In this document: positions 46,811-60,116 of the stretch, piece by piece
How positions within the stretch are numbered: position 1 is the first letter of the stretch
How the letters are laid out: each line of letters begins with the position of its first letter
Assembly (NCBI GenBank): GCA_023614405.1
Contig: CM042697.1
Location: forward strand, 160,432,149 to 160,496,148
Origin: Avena insularis
Taxonomy: Eukaryota; Streptophyta; Magnoliopsida; Poales; Poaceae
Direction of reading: 5' to 3'
Length of the DNA stretch: 64,000 nucleotides
Translations under genes and position numbers: made by a program
The notes under the pieces: model-generated
Told to the model about the DNA's origin: nothing
The model's input: only the letters and a program-made list of their open reading frames with translations
Databases searched by the model: none

Positions 46811-49800
46811 TGTCAACACCCGGATTTTTAATCCCAGATGCCTGTTATGCCATACATCGCAATCCCAGGATTACCATTTTTGCGAGACATAACAGAATTG
46901 GATACCATAGTACATCATCCATTACAAACCATACATAAGGTCTTACACAAATAGGGATCTCATGATCCAGTTCTTAATACAACTTCAAGCAGCGGAATAC
47001 GTAATAATAACGGTAGCGTAGGCGAAGCTTCATCTTCGTGGTCACACGCAATGCTGACGATGGGAGATGATCCTAGTTGTCGTAACCTTCCTGGGGTCCA
47101 TCCTCCAGGTACTCCTCTTCATAGTCTGGCCACGGGAATAGCCAGGGACAAAGCCATGAGTACTCTTTAAATACTCACAAACTAATACTAACAAGTGAAA
47201 GGGGTTTTTGATAATAGGACACTAGGCTCTAGGGTTATTTTGCAAAAGCCAGATTTATCTCTACTAAGCTGAGAGGCAAGAGAAGCTAGTCACAGTTTTA
47301 TAACTCCTAAGTAGGAACTTGTATTTTATATCACAACCCTGTCGTGGTCAAGTCAAAGTCTCAATTCATTTCACAAGTCTTTTGAAAACATCTGACGGGG
47401 GAACAGTATGGCCACTAATCTGTCCATAATCATGACGCTATTATTCAATAGTTTGACACTCTGCAGAGATTGTACACTTTCACCACAACATTCGATACAT
47501 CCGTCAGGAACAAATCCTGAATTCACCATACTCAGTATGCGGATAATCAATCCTAACCTTTCAATTACACCCCCTAGTATAAGCACCTCTCCTGTGAGTT
47601 TGGCCTCCCAACCATGACCAACTGTCATCTTGGGTACTGCACAGGTGGACAATCTTCACAAGGTAGCCTCAGCTCAGACCTTGGCCGGGAGCGAACTAAT
47701 ACTAAGGTATATAAGTTTCCAGTCAAGCCCTACCCAATCATCGGGTATTGTGGTTGTACGATAAAATTTGGAATGGTATCGCATCCAGACAACCATCAGT
47801 TTTATAAAGGGCTAAGGCTCATGCCTCAACATTTTCATCACCAAAATCATCTGGTGTTCGGAAACACATGTCAAAACATCTCAGTAGCATGATCCATCAT
47901 TCTAAGGTTTTCATAACCATTTTCACCAAGTATTCCCATCTAATGTTGCTTAAGTTTTATGCTTAGCACTAGCATCTACAAGTGGGGGTAAGTACTAATG
48001 AGGGGTGGTAAACAAGTGGAGTTCAACTAAGTTCAATCTCATGCCTTAGGATGACATCAAGATTATCTAACTTAGGCCAAATTTTATACTCTTTATGCAA
48101 CCTTCAAATATCCTTCTAGTATCTACCATTTATTCCAATAACTCTAAGTAAGAGCTTTGATAAAGAACTAAAGTAATAAGCTTGCAAGTAAAACTAGGAT
48201 TGGGTATCAAGTGGATATGATCACATATGCTTAAGGCATATAGTTGACATAGTGACAAACAAGTATTGGCTTGCTTAGGTCAACTTGATTAGTAAGGCTT
48301 GCTAAAGTAGAGTATCTTGCAAGTGTTAGCTTGCACATTCAACTAGTAGCATTAGGCATGCTAAAGTAGAGTATCTTGCAAGTGTTAGCTTGCACATTCA
48401 ACTAGTAGCATTAGGCTTGCTAAAGTAGAGTATCTTGCAAGTGTTAGCTTGCACATTTAACTAGTAGCATTAGGCTTGCCTTGTGCAGAGCAGTGGTTGA
48501 AGATCTCCTCGGCTTCTTCTTCGTAGAATCCTCCTTCCTCCTCGTATCCTTGGTCGGTACTAGCCTCTATGAATAAATACGAGGTACACAATCACCAAAC
48601 AATACTTAACTACTTGCATTCATCACACACAAGGGTCCTATAGATGATCTAGTATCATCACTAACATTACAAGATTAAATCTTGGTTTAATTCCTTTTAT
48701 TTTTAGAAAAGTAATTTCTACTCATTGAAAAACTACTTAAGATTTAATATTCTCCAAACCAAACATGGGATCATTTTGACACATGTCATCACCATATATT
48801 TTAGTCCATGGGAATGTTATTTAAAGTGGTGTCACAATTTAATAAGGTTTTACCCTTTTATTTTAATTACATAAAGTGACTGGAAATGTCTATGTAGCAT
48901 TCTTTTATTAAAACTTGAACATTATTTCTGTAAGTAAACCTATATATTTTTATATATTCTGAAAGGTATGGTTAAATGTGATTTTTGAGAGTTGGAATCA
49001 ACTCAAAAGCTATTTTGGTTTTAATTTGAAAAATGTTTGAATGCAGAAAAGCTTTTGCCTTGTTATTTTTACCATGGATGATATATAGATCCAATGACTT
49101 GAATCCAACGGGCTTGGATTTAGCATTCCCAGACCTTTCTAACAAAATTGGTTTCATTCAATTTGGTTCACTGAATCGACCTGGGTTGATTTTTGAAACT
49201 GGGTACAGAAGTGTGTTTGAAATAAAATGAAAAAGGTTAAATTCAAATAACTGGGCTGCGCGGGAAGCGATACTGGGCCGACCTGCTAAGCACAGCGCTT
49301 ACGCGGGCTGGTTAAGTCGTTGTCCCCATGCATCAGTGGGACAGGGGGTGCGAAGCGGTATGGGGCGATGTGGGACGTTCGATCTGGTTCTAATCCAACG
49401 GCTGAGGGTCATTGTCGATGTTGGGCAACGCCGGCGAGACAGAAACCTAGCGCGGCCAGTGGGGGTCGTTGGGGGCTCACCGGGGTTCAAGCGAGGGTCG
49501 GCGAGGCGGGCGAACGACGAAGTCGACGACGGCGAACCTCCTGGTACCGGCAGCTTCTCCTGGGGCGGCTCCAATCGCTGGCTCCCTTCTTCTCCAGAGG
49601 CGGCAGGCTCCGGCGAAATTTCGGCGAAGTGCTGCTCGCCTTGCTTCGGGAACGGGGTGGCACGATCAGCGAGGAGAGGGGAGTGAGATGGTGTGCTCTA
49701 GGGGTGGCCTCTATTTATAGTGGCGAGAGGGGACCGACGGGGCGCAAGGTGAGCTCGTCGTGGTCGATGGTACAGACAGCTATCGGCGTGGGCGACGGTA

Positions 49801-50978
49801 GGGGGCGGTGCGGTGCTCCCTGGCGATGCTCAACGACACGGTTACGAGATGTGGGGTGGTGCGGTTTGATCGGAACACGACGGTGCTCTGCGCATGCCCG
49901 ACGGAAGATTTAATGGCGCACAGCGCGCGTGGTCCGCGCGGCGGCGAACGAGCATGTCTGCGGGGTTGCTGGGACGGTGGTGATCACGTATGCACGTGGC
50001 GAGGGCGGCGCGCGGTCTGTGGGCGTCGGTCGAGTGTGGCGCTCTGGGCGTTCTCTCCGCATGGTTGCTGGCGAGCTTGGCATGGTTCGTGCGTGTGGTC
50101 CAATGGCTGGCAGGGTTCAAGCGCTGGACAGGGAGTGGCGGTGGGGTGTTGGCTGCCTCCTAGACATGTTGTTTAGGCTTGGTGCCTGCTCTGGCTAGCT
50201 AGCCATTGTCGGCTGGCAAGGTGATGCTCGGGTTGGCATGGCATGGGGCAAAGGGTAGGGGCTAGGGTTTGTCCAAGCACTAGTTGGCACTAGGGGAGAC
50301 AAGGGTGATCAATGGTGAACATTGCTTAGCCAAATTACTGCTCCAAACAGTGAAGTTAGGCCAGTTTGATTTGTTTCTGCCATGTGTTTGATGAAATGGC
50401 CGCAAGAATTCAAGTTTTGAATTTTGAAAAGATTTTTGGTGGGTGTGATAGGTTGGTGCTGGTGAGTCTGCAGATGCTTGGGTTTTGAAAGTTGAGCTTG
50501 TTTGAGTGGTTTTTGAAAAAGTGGGATCTTCCCATATGATAAGGATTAAATTTTGAATTGTCATTTAAACTATGCATTTGAATGTTTCTGGATGATCACA
50601 AAGTGGGCCTTGATACTTTGTTATGAGTACAATCAAGGGGTGCAAAGATCCAGAATTTTTTTTGTTAAGTTCTGAAAGTTTGAGACAGCCAAAGTAGGCA
50701 TGGGAGTTAAATTGGTCAAAATGACCATTCACTCATTTATCTTTGTTTTGATTTATTTGTCTTTGAGAAAAGTTTGGGAATTGTTTAGATGATGTTTATT
50801 TCACCTAAGCATCCATTTACAAGCAAAGGAACACACAAACAAGGTGGTTCAAAAGAATTCCAAATGAAATGCATACACCATGCATGCATTCTTATTTTTA
50901 TTTAGCAAAGTTTTTGTTAACCCTAAATTTGATGATTAGAGTTTGATGATCCAAGTTTAGTATTTTTGGGATGTTACA
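46811..50978 (-). repeat. 3' LTR of E (left copy)
   Basis: In window orientation TGTCAACACCCGG to GGGATGTTACA, 4,168 bases, complete. It contains a TATA box (- strand, about 49711-49720), donor-like sequence (- strand CCGGTGAGCC, about 49474-49483), GC island 49250-50250 and the minisatellite at 48301-48478. The 197-codon frame 49320-49913 on the other strand is a by-product of the GC-rich leader. Confidence 0.92.
48294..48478. repeat. 59 bp minisatellite, three copies, E left LTR
   Basis: GCTAAAGTAGAG begins at 48301, 48360 and 48419, an exact 59-base period. D1 and D0 have no such array. Confidence 0.9.
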
Positions 50979-51038
50979 AACCTTCCGCCCTTAAACAAAA
51001 TCTCGTCCCGAGATTTGAAAAAGGACGAAAAATATTAC

Positions 51039-54000
51039 CTAGGATTTGAAGAGATCGGGAAACTCTGTCTTGATGTGATCTTCGCGCTCCCAGGTAGCTT
51101 CCTCTTCTGTGTGGTTGCTCCACTGAATCTTGAGAAACTTGATGCTTCGGGTTCGGGTATTTCGGAAAGCTTCTTCCAAAATACGGATGGGTACTTCTGG
51201 ATAGGTCAGGTCATCGTTGATCTCTATGGTCTGGTGGTCGATATTCTTGAACACTTCGGTCTTCTCTGGGACTTCGAGACACTTGCGAAGTAAAGAGATA
51301 TGGAACACATTGTGCACGGCTGACATCTCTTCAGGTAGTTCCAATTGATACGACACTTCTCCTCGACGGTTCAGAATCTTGAAGGGTCCGATATATCTGG
51401 GGGCTAACTTTCCTTTGAGTTGGAAACGCTGCATTCCCTTCAATGGCGACACTTTCAGATATACAAAATCTCCTATGTTGAAGGCGAGGTCTCTACGTCT
51501 CTTGTCGGCGTAACTCTTCTGTCTTGACTGAGCTGTCTTGAGGTGCTCACGAATCTTGTGAACATTCTCTTCTGCTTCTCGTAGGATGTCGGGTCCGAAA
51601 ATCTGACTCTTTCCTACTTCCGACCAGTTCAAAGGGGTGCGACACTTCCTTCCGTACATGAATTCAAATGGGGCCATTTGTAAACTGGCTTGATAACTGT
51701 TGTTGTATGAAAATTCTGCAAACGGCAGACAGTCTTCCCACTTGTATCCATATTCTAGCACACATGCTCTCAGCATATCTTCGAGTATTTGGTTTACTCG
51801 CTCTGTTTGTCCATCGGTCTGAGGGTGATACGCGGTGCTGAAATCTAGGCGGGTTCCTAAACCTTCTGGACTTTCTTCCAGAATCTCGAGGTAAACTGAG
51901 TTCCTCGATCAGATATGATGTTCTTGGGGACTCCATGCAAACTAACGATTCTAGCGATGTATAACTCTGCTAGCTTCGAACTCTGATATGTGGTCTTGAC
52001 GGGTAAGAAATGGGCGACTTTGGACAATCGGTCCACTATGACCCAGATAGAGTCATTTCCCCTACTAGAAGTAGGTAGTACAGTGATAAAGTCCATTCCA
52101 ACGGAATCCCATTTCCATTCCGGAATCTGCAAGGGTTGCAACAATCCAGCGGGTCTTTGATGTCCTGCCTTGACTCGCTGACATATATCACACTTGGCGA
52201 TATAGCTTCCGATTTCTCTCTTCATCTTATGCCACCAAAATTGCTCTTTTAAATCTTGATACATATCTTAGTTCCTCCGGGATGGATAGAATAAAGAGTA
52301 TCATGAGCCTCCTTCAGAATCACTTCTTTCAACTCAGAATCTGCTGGTACACAAAGGCGTCCTTTGTACCACAGAACTTCTTCTTCGTCTTCGGTGAATC
52401 CGGGTACTTTGCCTGTACCGATACGACGCTTGATTCCATCGATACTAGCATTTCCTTTCTGCGCCTCTTTAATCTGACTGATCAAAGTGGGCTGGAGTTC
52501 TATGCTAGCCAAAAATACTTCACTTACTAATTCCATTCGAAAATCTTCCATCTCTTTGTGCAAGCTTGGTTGCTCCTTCAAGATCATGGAGTTCAAGCGG
52601 CACGGCAATCTGCTAAGGGCATCGGCTACCACATTGGCTTTACCAGGGTGATAGTGAATATCCAGGTCGTAACCCTTGATTAGCTCAATCCACCTTCTCT
52701 GTCTCATATTCAGCTCCTTCTAAGTGAATAAATACTTCAGACTCTTGTGATCCGTATAGACTTCACAACGATTTCCCATTAGGTAATGTCTCCACGTCTT
52801 TAGGGCTATAACTACGGCTGCGAGTTCAAGGTCATGGGTTGGGTAATTTTGTTCATGTTGCTTTAGTTGTCGAGATAGATAAGATATAACTTTGCCTTTT
52901 TGCATTAGCACACATCCGAGACCGATCTTGGATGCATCACAATACACATCGAAGGGCTTCGTGATATCCGGCATGATCAAGATTGGGGCTGAAATCAATC
53001 TCCTCTTGAGTTCTTGAAAACTCGCTTCACATTTGTCGTTCCATTCAAACTTCTTGTCCTTCTTCAGCAATTGGGTCATGGGTCTGGCGATACTCGAGAA
53101 TCCTTCTACGAACTTGCGGTAATATCCCGCCAATCCGAGAAATGCACGAACTTGGGTTTGAGTGGTTGGGGCTTGCCAATCCTCGACATCTTTCACTTTG
53201 GCAGGGTCAACGGCAATTCCTCCGGCTGATACAATGTGACCGAGGAATCCTACCTCCTGTAACCAGAATTCACATTTGCTAAACTTTGCATACAGCTGAT
53301 GCTCTCTAAGGGTTCCAAGAATGGTCCTTAGGTGTAGCTCATGTTCTTCTTCTGATTTGGAAAAAATCAGAATGTCATCGATGAAAACAACGACAAACTT
53401 ATCCAGGAAGTCCATAAAAATCTTATTCATGAGATTCATGAAATAAGCGGGGGCATTGGTTAATCCAAAAGACATGACTATATACTCATACAATCCATAT
53501 CTGGTGGTAAAGGCAGTCTTTGGGATATCCTCTGCACGAATCTTGAGTTGATGATAGCCTGTTCTAAGATCAATCTTAGAAAACACCTTGGCACCGGTCA
53601 ACTGAACAAACAGATCTTCTATCTTGGGCAAGGGGTATTTTCTTGATGGTGACATCATTCAACTTCCGATAATCCGTACACAAACGGTTACCTCCATCCT
53701 TCTTATCCACAAACAAGACAGGTGACCTCCATGGTGACGCACTTGGTTGAATCAATCCAATTTCCAACATGGAATCCAATTGCTTCTTCAGTTCTGCTAG
53801 CTCAGACGGGTTCATACTATATGGTCTCTGGGCTATGGGTCCAGTTCCAGGGATTAGTTCAACGATAAACTCGATATCCCGATCTGGGGGCATACCGGGC
53901 AAAACATCTAGAAATACATCGGGGTATTCACAGACGATCCGGACTTGGTCAATGGTAGGTTGGGCTATACTCTTGTTGCACTTGAATTGGCGAGGTAAGG

Positions 54001-54364
54001 TTTCAGATATATGCTCGACTGATATTCCGGCTGTACTGGTCATGGTTATGGCTTTCTTAGCACAGTCAATCAATCCTTTAGGTTTGGACATCCAATCCAT
54101 TCCTAGTACTACTTCCAAACCTTTAGTTCCGAGTACTATCAGATTTGCATAAAAATCTATGCCATGGATTCGGATAGGGACGGCTTTGCAAATTTGCCTA
54201 GCCTTGGTGGTTGATCCAGGAATTTGAACAATCATGACATGCTTCAGTTTGGTTGGTTGAATTTTACTAGTGCATGCAAATTCTTCGGTGACAAATGAAT
54301 GCGATGCACCAGAATCAAACAACACTCGTGCAAGTACTGAATTAACAGAAAACATACCCAGCAC
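51039..54364 (-). pseudogene. pol of E: protease, RT, RNase H, integrase, chromodomain
   Basis: Protease with FDSGAS near the start of 54364-53576; RT continues after a two-base deletion at about 53640 in 53658-52720 with FIDDIL and YCDASK; a TAG at about 52718 splits RNase H; 52707-52249 holds the integrase N-terminus. A frame change near 52255 leads to 52264-51857 (CDIC, integrase core Asp residues). A one-base loss near 51860 precedes 51776-51039, which ends with an intact chromodomain-like segment (NHTEEEATWERED). In an active element these domains act in cDNA synthesis and in integration, with the chromodomain steering to heterochromatin (family knowledge). Broken in about five places. 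Confidence 0.9.
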
Positions 54365-54369
54365 GACAT

Positions 54370-55581
54370 TTACGCTTCCTGAGCTTCTTCAGCATGCATG
54401 AGAAAAATACGGCCATTGCGGTTGAGCGAATTCCCTAGGGCAAACCTTCTTCCGGGTTGAACACGACGCTGTTGCTGAGCTGGGACATTGGCATTGGGGG
54501 CTGCGGCATTCTTCTTGTTAGGGCACTCATTGGAGTAGTGACCCTTATTTCCACAGTCATAACAAGTCACTTGCGACTTGTCCTTTGCTGCTACAGGCAC
54601 AGCATTGCTTCCAGTCCTCGGGGAAGTGTTGGTGTTGGTGGCAGCATTGTTGTTGTTGAACTTGGGTGGGGCACGGTTGAAATTGCTAGCGTTGCTGGGG
54701 TTGTTGTGATTTCCTCCGGGCCTAGGGTTTCCACGGTTGGGATAGGTCGGACGGTTCATCTGGGGTCCGTTGGTTCTTGGGGCAAATCCTGGAGATGGGT
54801 TAGGGCGATACTTTGGGGTCTGATGGGTTCCGGGCTGATGCATCATGCGACGCTTGCGGTTCTCATTGGCTTGGTTGATCTTTCCTTCCATCTGGATAGC
54901 AGACTCAACAAGGGCTTCAATATTAGCAAAGGGGATATTGACTAACACTGTCTGCATCTCATCGTGCAGACCATTCAGGAATCTTTCTTTCTTCTTGGCT
55001 TCGGTGTCGATCTCATCTGGGGCATACCTAGCTAATGACAAGAATTTGTCACGCTATTCCACTACGGTCATCCTTCCTTGCTTCAGTTCTCTGAACTCGT
55101 CTCTCATCCTCTTGATCAAACCCTGTGGCACATGGGTTCGGCTAAACTTGACCTTGAATTCCTCCCAGGTCATCATTTGGCCTCCGGTCATTGTGTGAAC
55201 ACTGTTCCACCATGCTCGGGCATCTCCGGCTAGATAGTGGGTGGCGAACAGGACTTTCTCGTTGGCTTCCACTCCGGCGACTTCTAGGTTATTTTCCATG
55301 GTTTGCAGCCAATCATCTGCGTCTAAGGGCTCTTCTGACTTAGTGAAAACAGGTGGGTTGGTGTTCTGGAAATTCTTGAGCTTAGATCCATGGTTGTCCT
55401 GATTTTCGTGGCCTTGGTTGTTGTGGGCTAGCTGGGCTATCTGCTGCAGGGTGGCTAGGTTGGCTTGACGTTCGGCTCTTTCATCTTCGCGGTCAGAGGT
55501 CAACATTTGCAGAATCTGCAACATCGGATCCGGGGATGAAGCACTTCCTCCGCGTGGCATCTGAAGATTGAGATAGATCAT
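54370..55581 (-). pseudogene. gag of E
   Basis: Frame open from 55581 (or the better-placed ATG whose last base lies at 55558, right after a CAG) to 54370, broken by one TAG at 55054 where D1 has a Tyr codon. Gag core YLAGDARAWWNSV and FSRTHVPQGLIKRM, Asn/Pro-rich linker, and a CCHC knuckle CYDCGNKGHYSNEC. A one-base deletion at about 54365 separates it from pol, which is fused in frame in D1. It is the best-preserved gag in the window. Confidence 0.9.
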
Positions 55582-56074
55582 GAGAAAAGATGGAAATTTC
55601 TAAAGTTCTGGGATTAAAGTTTTTAAAGTTTAACTCAGATTTTTCTAGCCACTCATTTTTCATTCATTCATTCATAGCACACGATAAAACACACACCACA
55701 ACAAAGAAAAACAGATGGTTTTAAGAACCATTCTAGAAACTACGATACAGTGGGACCGAATACTACTCACTACGTTTGGGCACTAGCGTAGTTGTGAGTT
55801 TTACTAAAAGTGATCTAGGGTGCAAAATTTTGATGTAAGCTTTGAAATACTTTTGGAGTAGCGTGAATTTTTATGAAAGAGTTCAAGAGGTAAGAATGAG
55901 AATAAGTTTTTGTAAATATTTGCTAGCGTGAATTTTTATGAAGGAGTCCAAGAGGTAAGAATGAGAATAAGTTTTTGTAAATATTTGCTTCCTTTGGTTT
56001 TGAAACTAAGTTTTTGATTCAAACGTCCAGTCTAACTAGGGTCTCCTATGGTCAGGATGGCTCTGATACCAACT
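55582..56074 (-). promoter_or_regulatory. PBS and leader of E
   Basis: PBS on the - strand TGGTATCAGAGCC (56059-56071). The leader is only about 0.5 kb because it lacks the extra ORF of D1. It contains a 64-base tandem duplication (about 55861-55924 and 55925-55988, with GCGTGAATTTTTATGAA at each start). Its end next to gag is TCTATCTCAATCTTCAG, identical to D1. Confidence 0.8.
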
Positions 56075-59000
56075 TGTCAACACCCGGATTTTTAATCCCA
56101 GATGCCTATTATGCCATACATCGCAATCCCAGGATTACCATTTTTGCGAGACATAACAGAATTGGATACCATAGTACATCATCCATTACAAACCATACAT
56201 AAGGTCTTACACAAATAGGGATCTCATGATCCATTTCTTAATACAACTTCAAGCAGCGGAATACGTAATAATAACGGTAGCGTAGGCAAAGCTACATCTT
56301 CGGGGTCACACGCAATGCTGACGATGGGAGATGATCCTAGTTGTCGTAACCTTCCTGGGGTCCATCCTCCAGGTACTCATCTTCATAGTTTGGCCACGGG
56401 AATAGCCAGGGACAAAGCCATGAGTACTCTTTAAGTACTCGCAAACTAATACTAACAAGTGAAAGGGGTTTTTAATAATAGGACACTAGGCTCTAGGGTT
56501 GTTTTGCAAAAGCCAGATTTATCTCTACTAAGCTAAGAGGCAATAGAAGCTAGTCACAGTTTTATAACTCCTAAGTAGGAACTTGTATTTCATATCACAA
56601 CCCTGTTGTGGTCAAGTCAAAGTCTCAATTCATTTCACAAGTCTTTTGAAAACATCTGACGGGGGAACAGTATGGCCACTCCAACTGTCCATAACCGCGG
56701 ACGCGGCTATTCGAATAGTTTGACACTCTGCAGAGATTGTACACTTTCACCACAACATTCGATACATCCGTCAGGAACAAATCCTGAATTCACCATACTC
56801 AGTATGCGGATAATCAATCCTAACCTTTCAATTACACGCCCTAATATAAGCACCTCTCCTGTGAGTTTGGCCTCCCAACCATGACCAACTGTCATCTTGG
56901 GTACTACACAGGTGGACAATCTTCACAAGGTAGCCTCAGCTCAGACCTTGGCCGTGAGGGAACTAATACTAACGTATATAAGTTTCCAGTCAAGCCCTAC
57001 CCAATCTTCGGGTATTGTGGTTGTACGATAAAATTTGGATTGGTATCGCATCCAGACAACCATCAGTTTTATAAAGGGCTAAGGCTCATGCCTCAACATT
57101 TTCATCACCAAAATCATCTGGTGTTCGGAAACACATGTCAAAACATCTCAGTAGAATGATCCATCATTCTAAGGTTTTCATAACCATTTTCAGCAAGTAT
57201 TCCCATCTAATGTTGCTCAAGTTTTATGCTTAGCACTAGCATCTACAAGTGGGGGTAAGTACTAATGAGGGGTGGTAAACAAGTGGAGTTCAACTAAGTT
57301 CAATCTCATGCCTTAGGATGACATCAAGATTATCTAACTTAGGCCAAATTTTATGCTCTTTATGCAACCTTCAAATATCCTTCTAGTATCTACCATTTAT
57401 TCCAATAACTCTAAGTAAGAGCTTTGATAAAGAAATAAAGTAATAAGCTTGCAAGTAAAACTAGGATTGGGTATCAAGTGGATATGATCACATATGCTTA
57501 AGGCATATAGTTGACATAGTGACAAACAAGTATTGGCTTGCTTAGGTCAACTTGATTAGTAAGGCTTGCTAAAGTAGAGTATCTTGCAAGTGTTAGCTTG
57601 CACATTCAACTAGTAGCATTAGGCTTGCTAAAGTAGAGTATCTTGCACGTGTTAGCTTACACATTCAACTAGTAGCATTAGGCTTGCTAAAGTAGAGTAT
57701 CTTGCAAGTTTTAGCTTGCACATTCAACTAGTAGCATTAGGCTTGCCTTGTACAGAGCAGTGGTTGAAGTTCTCCTCGGCTTCTTCTTCGTAGAATCCTC
57801 CTTCCTCCTCGTATCCTTGGTTGGTACTAGCGTCTATGAATAAATACGAGGTACACAATCAACAAACAATACTTAACTACTTGCATTCATCACACACAAG
57901 GGTCCTATAGATGATCTAGTATCATCACTAACATTACAAGATTAAAGCTTGGTTTAATTCCTTTAATTTTTAGAAAAGTAATTTTTACTCATTGAAAAAC
58001 TGCTTAAGATTTAATATTCTCCAAACCAAACATGGGATCATGTTGACACATGTCATCACCACATATTTTAGTCCATGGGAATGTGATTTAAAGTGGTGTC
58101 ACAATTTAATAAGGTTTTACCCTTTTATTTTAATTACATAAAGTGACTGAAAATGCCTATGTAGCATTCTTTTATTACTTGAACATTATTTATGTAAGTA
58201 AACCTATATATTTTTATATATTCTGAAAGGTATGGTTAAATGTGATTTTTGAGAGTTGGAATCAACTCAAAAGCTATTATGGTTTTAATTTGAAAAATGT
58301 TTGAATGCAGAAAAGCTTCTGCCTTGTTATTTTTACCATGGATGATCTACAGATCCAAATGACTTGAATCCAACGGGCTTGGATTCAGCATTCCTAGACC
58401 TTTCTAACAAAATTGGTTTCATTCAATTTGGTTTACTGAATCGACCTGGGTTGATTTTTTTAAACTGGGTATAGAAGTGTGTTTGAAATAAAATGAAAAA
58501 GGTTAAATTCAAATAACTGGGCTGCGCGGGAAGCGATACTGGGCCGGCCTGCTAAGCACAGCGCTTACGCGGTCTGGTTAAGTTGTTGTCCCCACGCGTC
58601 AGTGAGATAGGGGGGTGCGAAGCGGTATGGGGCGATGTGGGACGTTCGATCTGGTTCTAATCCAACGGCTGAGGGTCATCGTCGATGTTGGGCAACGCCG
58701 GCGAGACAGAAACCTAGCGCGGCTAGTGGGGGTCGTTGGGGGATCACCAGGGTTCAGGCGAGGGTCGGCGAGGCGGGCGAATTATGAAGTCGACGACGGC
58801 GAACCTCCTGGTACTGGCAGCTTCTCCTGGGGCGGCTCCAATCGCTGGCTCCCTTCTTCTCCAGAGGCGGCAGGCTCCGGCGAAATTCCGGCGAAGTTCT
58901 GCTCGCCTTGCTTCGGGAACGGGGTGGCACGATCAGTGAGGAGAGGGGAGTGAGATGGTGTGCTCAATTCGGCTGGGGGTGGCCTCTATTTATAGTGGCG

Positions 59001-60116
59001 AGAGGGGACCTACGGGGCGCAAGGTGAGCTCGTCGTGGTCGACGGTACAGACAGCTATCGGCGTGGGCGACGGTAGTGGGCGGTGCGGTGCTCCCTGGTG
59101 ATGCTCAACGACACGGTGGCGAGACGTGGGGCGGTGCGGTTTGATCGGAACGCGACGGTGCTCTGCGCGTACCCGACGGAAGATTTAATGGCGCACGGCG
59201 CGCGTGGTCCGCGCGGCGAACGAGCGTGTCTGCAGGGTTGCTGGGACGGTGGTGATCACGTATGCACGCGGCGAGGGCGGCGCGCGGTCTGTGGGCGTCG
59301 GTCGAGCGTGGCGCACGGGGCGTGCTCTCGGCATGGTTGCTGGCGAGCTTGGCATGGTTCATGCGTGTGGTCCAGTGGCTGGCAGGGTTCGAGCGCTGGA
59401 CAGGGAGTGGCGGTGGGGTGTTGGCTGCCTCCTAGACATGTTGTTTAGGCTTGGTGCTTGCTCTGGCTAGCTAGCCATTGTCGGCTGGCAAGGTGATGCT
59501 CGGGTTGGCATGGCATGGGGAAAAGGGTAGGGGCTAGGTTTATCCAAGCACTGGTTGGCACTGGGGGAGACAAGGGTGATCAATGGTGAACATTTCTTAG
59601 CCAAATTACTGCTCCAAACAGTGAAGTTAGGCCAGTTTGATTTGTTTCTGCCAAGTGTTTGATGAAATGGCCGCAAGGATTCAAGTTTTGAATTTTGAAA
59701 AGATTTTTGGTGGGTGTGCTAGGTTGGTGCTGGTGAGTCTGCGGATGCTTGGGTTTTGAAAGTTGAGCTTGTTTGAGTGGTTTTTGAAAAAGTGGGATCT
59801 TCCCATATGATAAGGATTAAATTTTGAATTTTCATTTAAACTATGCATTTGAATGTTTCTGGATGATCACAAAGTGGGCCTTGATACTTTGTTATGAGTA
59901 CAATCAAGGGGTGCAAAGATCCAGAAAAGTTGTTAAGTTCTGAAACTTTGAGACAGCCAAAGTAGGCATGGGAGTTAAATTGGTCAAAATGACCATTCAC
60001 TCATTTATCTTTGTTTTGATTTATTTGTATTTGAGAAAAGTTTGGGAATTGTTTAGATGATGTTTATTTCACCTAAGCATCCATTTACAAGCAAAGGAAC
60101 ACACAAACAAAGTGGT
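56075..60116 (-). repeat. 5' LTR of E (right copy), end deleted
   Basis: Window orientation TGTCAACACCCGG to CACACAAACAAAGTGGT. The last about 130 bases found at 50849-50978 are missing. It carries the intact palindrome CTATTCGAATAG (56707-56718), the minisatellite (GCTAAAG at 57568, 57627, 57686) and a TATA box (- strand, 58984-58993). Confidence 0.9.
57562..57745. repeat. 59 bp minisatellite, three copies, E right LTR
   Basis: Same array as in the left LTR, with starts at 57568, 57627 and 57686. It existed in the parent element before insertion. Confidence 0.9.

Larger units (their letters stand above)
46811..60116 (-). mobile_element. Element E: younger chromovirus related to D1, reverse orientation
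   Basis: LTRs 46811-50978 and 56075-60116 (truncated by about 130 bases), gag and pol on the - strand, PBS 56059-56071, polypurine tract 50979-51017. Similar throughout to D1 but lacks D1's extra ORF and has a 59 bp minisatellite in both LTRs. About 6 differences in the first 240 LTR bases: younger than D1, as nesting requires. Left flank CATAA (46806-46810) would be the TSD; its partner was deleted. Only a handful of lesions in gag-pol. Confidence 0.92.

Noticed and set aside
49320..49913. 197-codon ORF in the E left LTR (+ strand) and similar GC-rich ORFs at 58615-58953
   Set aside because: They lie in the GC-rich LTR leader, on the strand opposite to the element, and differ in frame and length between the two LTRs. 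GC content explains the lack of stops.
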